The translations under genes were made by a program, and so were the position numbers. Positions 57,850 to 64,000 of a stretch of 64,000 nt of DNA are shown here, one piece after another. The DNA is taken from NCBI GenBank assembly GCA_025529335.1, contig JAMYHX010000110.1, positions 36,636-100,635 on the forward strand. The letters run 5' to 3'. Below the pieces are notes generated by a model, which ran no database searches, was not told where the DNA came from, and was given only the letters and a program-made list of their open reading frames with translations. Position 1 is the stretch's first letter. Each line of letters opens with the position of its first letter. Source of the DNA: Rhizopus sp. PT2906 (taxonomy: Eukaryota; Mucoromycota; Mucoromycetes; Mucorales; Rhizopodaceae).

Positions 57850-58113
57850 TTGCATGGAATCAAGACTGCCCGCTTGCTTGGAACAAATGATGTTGTAGAT
57901 GATTTAAGCAAGAAGAATGATCCGTTCGCGTATGACTTGATAGATCATCTATCTGTGAGAGGAGAGCCTAAACATTCGAAAGAAACCCTCCAACAAGAAA
58001 TGCAGGGCTTGCAAGCTGAAGTTACTGGAATAGAGAAGCAGCTGGAAGATGCTTTGAAGAGTGAAAAGAGAAGAGACTTCTTCAAGGAGATGAATAGCTT
58101 AAAGTTGAAATAG
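57850..58113 (+). CDS. Orphan frame, possibly part of a relic
   Basis: 87-codon frame with a coiled-coil-like second half (LQQEMQGLQAEVTGIEKQL, then LKSEKRRDFFKEMNSL). The first half reads ARLLGTNDVVDDLSKKNDPF. There is no good ATG at its start; a CACAG acceptor just upstream (about 57837-57839) suggests an internal exon. It sits between the minus-strand orphan gene and the Fanzor relic and may belong to neither. Composition is protein-like, but gene status is unproven. Confidence 0.3.
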   Translation: MHGIKTARLLGTNDVVDDLSKKNDPFAYDLIDHLSVRGEPKHSKETLQQEMQGLQAEVTGIEKQLEDALKSEKRRDFFKEMNSLKLK

Positions 58114-58575
58114 AGGAGTAGCAGTTTCGAAGAAAGGAAGTTGCTTATATAATGATATAGAACAACTTAAAGATGAGCGAAACCAGCCGTTTTTGTCTGT
58201 ATAAGCAGCACGAAATGACCTGAAGCTGAAAAGACAACTACTACATTTCAAAGGGTAACGATGAAACAGATGTCGTATTTCTACGTTTATATTGAAAAAT
58301 ATTATACCTTTTGACGTAATATAATCAATATATATTTCGCACACAAGCCAAGATATTGTTATTAAGCCCTTGTGCATGGCATCAGTAGTCTGTAGTAGTT
58401 GATGACGCGTCATATGATATGATCCATAGGATGTAATTGGTAAACAACATTTATTCCTGCGTATAAAGACCAATTTTTATAAATCTCTTTAACAAGAGGA
58501 TTACAAAGAGACGCATTTCATCTACTTGTATTTTCTATTTTTTCGAAAACGATAACACCCACTATTTCTCTCACA

Positions 58576-60027
58576 ATGAAACGGTTCAAATTTCATCTAG
58601 AGCTTCGGAATAAGTACAAGACATTGAATAATACCAATGAATGTATAGAAGAAGCACAGAAAACATTGAATAAGCATAGCAGTAAAGAATCCGGGGCCAA
58701 AGCATTGCTTCAGCTACCACCTTCTATGGCAATTAAATCAAGCGACATTGATGTTGGCTCCGGATACTACAATGTTCGAAGAAAGCTCGAAAAAGCAAAG
58801 AGGTCATCAGAAAGCAAAATAGTGCAAGACATAAAAAATAACCTTGAAAAATTAGATATAAATTCAGCAACAAGCGTCAAACAAGCACTAGAGATACACC
58901 AACAATATATAAATAACCGTATAGCTCTGAGAAGCTTTTGCAATTCGAAGAAGAGGGCCCGGCTAAAAAGGGCTTGTGAAATTCAAAACGGTCGCTTTCA
59001 GCGACACCTGTATGCAAAAGTTGGCCAACATTACATGCTACGGACGCTTCTTCTAGGTACTACGTATAAGGCTATACGATTTGGAAATGTTTCGTTTAAC
59101 TGGACTTGATCCTGGCCGCAACACAGTTTTTACAGCAGCCTATGGTGACGACAATGGTGCATACCAAGTGAGAAGATGTACAAGGAAGGAGTATAACACG
59201 TATTCCGGGTCGAGAAGAATAGCCAAAGAAGTGGACAAAAGGGCAGAACAAGAAAGGATAACGGAAGTCTTGCATAATAAACCAACAGAAAAAACCGCGT
59301 CAACTGAACAATACTCTGTACATATAAATTACGTCCTCAGCAACCTGTCCAAATATTTGGAATTTTATAAGAGTGACACCGCAAGAACGAGGTTCTATCT
59401 CTATCAGGGACGGCAGCGAGCATTGGAAGAGATGACCAATATCTTGGTGAATGGCGGTAAAGAATACAACCACGCAAAACGTAAAAATACGTAAAAAAAA
59501 ACAGAAAGAGGAGAAAAAAAAAAGCGAGGAAAAAGCGAACAGGTCAAAATGAATGTGTTCCAGTAATATCGAACACGAATGGCAGAAGAAGGTAACAAAA
59601 CTGAAAAAGAATTGTCTTTATCAACACAATACTTATGAATTGCACATTATTGCTTTCGGCAACGGCATGAAGGGCAAAGATGGTGTCAGAATAAAAGTAC
59701 AGCAAGTTAGCATTACTGGAGTTTTGTTTGGCGAGCTAAAGCAAAGACAAAAAGAAGGAATGTTTCTGATGGTATACATCGACGAGTTCAACACTTCGAA
59801 GGTGAGGTTTGCATAAACACTAACGTTTATGGAAAGGTATGTCATCAATGTAAAAATCGAGAAATGGTGTTTGCATACATCGGTTACACAAGCGTCTAGT
59901 TTGCCAAAGCTGTGGGATGCTTTGGAACCGAAATATCAATGCATCAAAAAATATCCATTATAATGCTGTAGCATTGATATCAGGAAGAGCCCTGCCACAT
60001 CCTTTTTGTCGCTCTCACCGGGCTTAA
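58576..60027 (+). pseudogene. Decayed Fanzor (eukaryotic TnpB-like RNA-guided nuclease)
   Basis: Four segments in three frames together give a near-complete Fanzor. Segment 1 (58576-59109): Lys/Arg-rich N-terminal part (MKRFKFHLELRNKYK, NSKKRARLKRACEIQNGRF). Segment 2 (59081-59494, shifted frame): RuvC-I G-L-D-P-G-R-N at 59102-59122. Segment 3 (59553-59801): FGNGMKGKDG at 59655-59684 and DEFNTSK at 59781-59801, the block before the zinc finger. A 35-nt GT...AG stretch then separates CHQC (59840-59851). One more shift leads to VCQSCGMLWNRNINASKNI. Fanzors normally have R-D-x-N at this last RuvC-III block; here it is R-N, so the catalytic Asp is lost. Breaks coincide with A-tracts. It is non-functional as it stands. 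Confidence 0.85.
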
Positions 60028-60162
60028 AATCGCTGTATCGTACACAGTTTTCTTTTTGGAGAAGATTGTCTGAAAACTAGTCCTGATTCGTCCGAAAAAA
60101 AGCTAACATGGCCTGAATTTAAAGTAAAAATTTCCGCTTGGCCAGAGTAATGCACGCTTTTT

Positions 60163-60921
60163 ATGTCTCTTCAACCACCAAATAAAAGACGAAGAATAGA
60201 ACATGTCGATAATTCAATAAAATTCAACCTATCTCGTGATGCTGCTTTCATAGCTTCTACGTTGGATGACTCTTCTTTTTTCCTTTAGTGAACAATATCC
60301 TAATCTGTCACCTTTTTTATATTAGTTATGTGCGTGTGTTTCTACATGTCATGGGAATCATTACTGCACTGTTCTTAATTATTAGCTTAATCATATTTTG
60401 CAGAAACGAGGTTGAATCACAATATAGAATTCAATTGTAAGTGAGAATAAAAAAGGATTCCTTAGAACAAAGAGAATAAAGTATTACAGACTAGAGATGG
60501 AAGAAAGAGCAAAAGAATGCGACTATAAATATACTAGTAATAACTGTGGTCCGCATTTAAAGGGTGAGGTATGGCAACAGTTCTGTCATGAGTGGGATAT
60601 ATGTCGACAGACGTCTTCAGCATACATAAGCAAATCAAAAATTGCAAGTAAAGTACTTGGAGAATTAATTAATACGTTCGCAGAACCGCTTTCATTGAAA
60701 TCGATGGTATATAATTCAAAAGTATTGTAAGTTTCTGCTCACATTACTTTCTAAGGCTATCATCATTACGTTCGTATTTAGTTTCTTTATCATCCCAAGT
60801 TTATCATCGGCACAAGAACACTATACATAATATAACCAGTGTGCGAATAAAGCTTAGATTCTTACTAGATTCTCGCATAATACGAATACTAATTCGTTGT
60901 GCTTGTAGTAGCAATACTTAA
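60163..60921 (+). CDS. BRL1: Brl1/Brr6 nuclear envelope protein
   Basis: Four exons (60163-60235, 60289-60436, 60490-60726, 60756-60921) join perfectly in phase to 207 aa. The N-terminus is basic (PPNKRRRIEH), followed by hydrophobic segments (ILICHLFYISYVRVFLHV, MGIITALFLIISLIIFC). The Brr6/Brl1 luminal domain has paired cysteines: C-D-Y-K-Y-x3-N-N-C and later C-H-E-W-D-I-C, then KIASKVLGELINTFAEPLSL. Brl1/Brr6 act in nuclear pore complex assembly and nuclear-envelope lipid homeostasis. The first intron has a GTGATG donor. The gene is squeezed between the Fanzor relic and SF3B2, converging with the latter 48 bp apart. Confidence 0.85.
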
Positions 60922-60969
60922 TGAATTTACAAGGTGTTTTTTATTTTCAAAAAAAAAAAAAGAGAATAA

Positions 60970-62897
60970 TTAATGCTTCTGAGTCTTTTGTTTCTTTGCC
61001 TGTCTGCTTGCATATTCAGCATACATATCAGATAAGTCCTCATCAGTTTCAGTAATGCCCATCTTTGCTTTTCGTTCTGCATCATATTTTGCACGGAGTG
61101 TGGATTCGTCTAAACCTCGTTCTAATTCACTAGGATCGATAGCCACTTCAACATTTTCACCTTTTCGTTTAGAAGGTGTGGTTTGATTGATTGAAGAAAT
61201 GTCGTAACCATGCTGTGATCCCATAAAGCCAGTGATATTTTTCTTGACTTCTGGTAAAACGTGATATAGTTGCTTAGGACCTTCATCTTCTTCGCGTTTA
61301 CGGTCCTTTCGAAGTTCTATATGAGCTGGGGTTTCCAATCCAGAAGCAATAGAGGCTATTCCAGATGGGGTTTCCAAACCATCTGCAAGGTCCTGAGTAG
61401 CTTCAGCTTCTGCCTCAGCTTCTTCCTCTGGTTGTTCTTCTGCCTGCTCTTCTTCCTCTTCTTCTTCTTCCTCCTCTTCTTCCTCTTCATACTCTTCTTC
61501 TGGTTCGAGTTCACCCCAAAGCTGTTTGTCTACTGGCTCTACAATTTCTGGTGGCGCAGCTTCAGGTTGAGCAACACCAAAGACATCACCATACAACGGG
61601 CGATTATATTCATCCACAGGAGGCCTTCCCCAACCACCAGGATGATATCCCCATTGAGCGCCTTCTGGTATCGGCGCATTTAATCCAGGAATCTTTAGAT
61701 TTGGGTAGCTTGGTGGTGGACCATAGCGTTGCATATTGATCAACCAAGGTGGAGGTGCCAACGGTGGCATATTCAACGCTTCTTTCAATTCTGCAGACAG
61801 TTGTCCAGGCTTTTGTTCTTTCAATTTTGTTTCGAATTCTTTGCCTTCATAATATAATTCACCATGTATAGTAAACTTTGGTTTGGTCTGGAATCTGAAG
61901 AAAGCATCGTGTAATTTTTGATAATCAACGTCTAATTTGCCCATTCTTGGGTTGACCTTTTCTTTCATCTTTCCTCTTAAGCCTGCTGCATTTTCCTTTT
62001 CTCTAACTGCCTCACGCATTTCCATAATACCCGTATCCTTTATGAAATCTATAAAGCAAGTCAATCACTGTTCTCTTTTTTTTCTTGTTCTACCTACCAG
62101 GAAGTTCCCATGGTGGCTTTTCAATACCACGCTTTCCCTGTAAGTATTTGCGTTTCTGACTCCAGTGTGCAGGCACTGGGACAGTATTACGATATGATTT
62201 TAACCAAATGAGAAGTTTGGGATCACTTGCAGTAACATCCCACCACTAGTTAATAAAAAAGTGAGTAATTATAAAAAAGATTCAATTGTCATGACGTACC
62301 TCTACAACTTCTGGTTTCTTTACCAACTGTTTTAATTCAGCAACTGTCAAACGTTGAATTTTCTTCAACTTCTTTTTGGATAGAGCTTGATCTGATTCTT
62401 TATTTTCTTCGTCCTCATCAGCTTCATTTATATCGCCGTTTTGGACTTGTGATTTATCATAAACAGGGAATTCCTAAGATCATTTCCAATTAGTCATATT
62501 TTACAAGAAAGTTGTAATCTCTTACTTCTTCATCTTGTTCAGGTTTGCCATTTTGAAAATGCTTAAAAATCTCTGAAAACTGTTGAAGTGTGTTTTCATC
62601 TAACTTTGACATACCATCCGCTTTTTTTAAAGCGGACAAGTCAATAGGTTGGACAACATATTCAACTTCAACGTCTTTTAGTGAATCATCTTTTTCATGT
62701 TCCTTTTCCAATTCCTATTGATTGTTTAGACGCCTTTAATTTATATAATGCAATTAACCTACTTTTCGCTGCGCTTCTTCCGCTAAGCGTTGCTTTTTAC
62801 TCTTTTTCTTATTTCTTCTTCTTTGTTTTTGCGCTTTTTTAACTGCGTCATCCTTTATCGGACCATCAGCAGTTACTGGAGCCGCAACTTCTGACAT
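60970..62897 (-). CDS. SF3B2: Splicing factor 3B subunit 2 (SF3B2/SAP145/Cus1)
   Basis: Five exons (62764-62897, 62526-62715, 62300-62473, 62098-62245, 60970-62048) join in phase to 574 aa. Conserved core: the DUF382 region (PEVVEWWDVTASDPKLL, PVPAHWSQKRKYLQGKRG, KPPWELPDFI) and the PSP domain (LNMPPLAPPPWLINMQRYGP, PSYPNLKIPGLNAPIP, WGYHPGGWGRPP). Then come a long poly-Glu stretch and a C-terminal segment containing GLETPSGI and GLETPAHI. It is a subunit of SF3b in U2 snRNP that helps anchor U2 at the branch site. Shorter than human SF3B2 (the N-terminal extension is missing), as in other fungi. It is the second core spliceosome gene in the window besides PRP8. Confidence 0.96.
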
Positions 62898-64000
62898 ATT
62901 TCCTTTTGAAAGAAGAAGTAACCAGAAAAAAATGAGGCTACTGCCGTTAGTTTACAGAACAACAATGTGACTTGTTTTTTGTCTGTTGACTGAGAAAAGG
63001 CTGCTATTGGCTGATATCTTCTCTAAAGGGTATTTTGTTTTGGTAATAAATCCAAGGCATACATCTCTTCAAGCACGAAAAGCTTTATTCTTTTTGATTT
63101 GTGATATATGCAATAAGAGAATTCTTATGCATGCCTCTGTGCCGAAACAAAGCTCTATCTATAGAACATTATTAAATTTATCAGACTCTTTAAAGGCTTC
63201 TGCAATGCTCCGTCATCGAGGATGTACCGCTTTTGGCCCAACACCGAACCCATCAATAAGCTTATGAGCATCGTCAGCGTATCAAGCAAGGTTAATTCAA
63301 TTTTATTTGTGTTCATAGTAAATCAAGGTCATATATGGTTCTTATGAAGTTTGTTGACTAGACTATGAAAAAGCATGATAGAAGCTAAATTGCATTCAAG
63401 TCTCTTAGGAAGTACCGTGCCCTCAACCCTTTGAGGTTTAAATGGTACTTTTGGATCAAAGTGAAGAGTACATGCTGTCCTCAAGTGTGAATCTTGGGGC
63501 ACGGCGTAGAATCGCGATGTGAGCAGCACATTAAATATATATCACATTTTGTTAACAAATCAAAACATGACAATGAATGGCCTCCAAAAGACTGACAGTA
63601 CTCCTGGATTAATGCTCTTTCTATTTTAACGGCAGCGTATTCCTTAATGCCTCGATAAGTAAAATGAATAACACGATACTTTTATTTATGAGTCTTTTAG
63701 TTACTGACATTAAAAGGCATGTTCCGAATAAAGGTTTCTACAAGAGGTACAACTATGAAAGATAGAAATAAAAACATGTTAACTCATAGAACGTTATGCG
63801 ATGCCCTTAGAAAATCACTAATATATATACTGGAATTAGAAAAAAAAATGCAAGTTACACAAGCATTTTGCCGCACATTTACCGCACAAACGGCGGAGTA
63901 ATGAAGAAAAGAACTGCTTTTTTCTTTTTTCTTTACCACCTGTACCGGACCGAACATGCGACGCATGCACGAGCACACATGCTTTATATTGCCACCGTCG
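62898..64000. other. Right end, no supported gene
   Basis: Promoter side of SF3B2 at the left. Further right, weakly protein-like short frames occur (minus 63329-63529 with LHFDPKVPFKPQRVEGTVL; plus 62986-63267) without starts, splice partners or known motifs. They may be relics. A short plus-strand frame (63719-63901) is also unassigned. Confidence 0.4.

Overview
The window is nuclear DNA of a filamentous fungus. It is AT-rich, with short GT-AG introns (mostly 45-80 nt), polypyrimidine acceptors, AATAAA-type 3' ends and many genes split into 3-11 exons. Gene content and style (many tiny exons, two lone-WWE proteins, a Fanzor relic, a PRP8 intein) best fit an early-diverging Mucoromycota (Mucorales-like) species. 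That placement is inferred from style and family recognition, not from a search. Exon models were built by hand from splice sites, and reading phase was checked across junctions; most models close perfectly in phase.

Layout. 1-2.5 kb: AT-rich, no supported gene. 2.5-11.9 kb: dense housekeeping block with a membrane protein, a WD40 protein, an EH-domain protein, an ERGIC-53/Emp47-type lectin whose stop codon overlaps that of EMC8, a small acidic protein, an F-box protein and RAMP4/SERP. 12-14.4 kb: sparse, with a gene relic carrying two in-frame TGAs and a lone WWE-domain protein. 14.4-22.9 kb: PRP8, interrupted by a full-length intein with a LAGLIDADG homing-endonuclease domain. 24.2-34.7 kb: a MYSM1-like histone deubiquitinase, an ARID2/Rsc9-like protein, a secreted protein, AIM24, DCN1, ribosomal protein eL43 and the Tipin/Csm3 fork-protection factor. 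35-42 kb: gene-poor, with a second lone WWE protein, decayed coding fragments, mitochondrial bL33m, a methyltransferase and a DDE-transposase relic. 42-57 kb: COQ11-like, UBXN4-like UBX protein, valyl-tRNA synthetase, bL36m, WDR6/Rtt10, a DHA1 transporter and PIN1/ESS1. 57.3-60 kb: an orphan gene and a decayed Fanzor (eukaryotic TnpB-like, RNA-guided nuclease family). 60.1-62.9 kb: a Brl1/Brr6 nuclear-envelope protein and SF3B2. 62.9-64 kb: no supported gene.

Functional themes. Splicing has two core factors (PRP8, SF3B2). The secretory pathway and ER have the lectin, EMC8, RAMP4 and UBXN4-like. Ubiquitin/NEDD8 has F-box, DCN1, UBX and MYSM1-like. Chromatin and replication have ARID2/Rsc9, MYSM1-like and Tipin. 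Mitochondria have AIM24, COQ11, bL33m and bL36m. Translation and tRNA have VAS1, WDR6 and eL43. These are scattered single genes, not an operon-like or biosynthetic cluster. Two homing or mobile nucleases stand out: the apparently intact PRP8 intein and the broken Fanzor.
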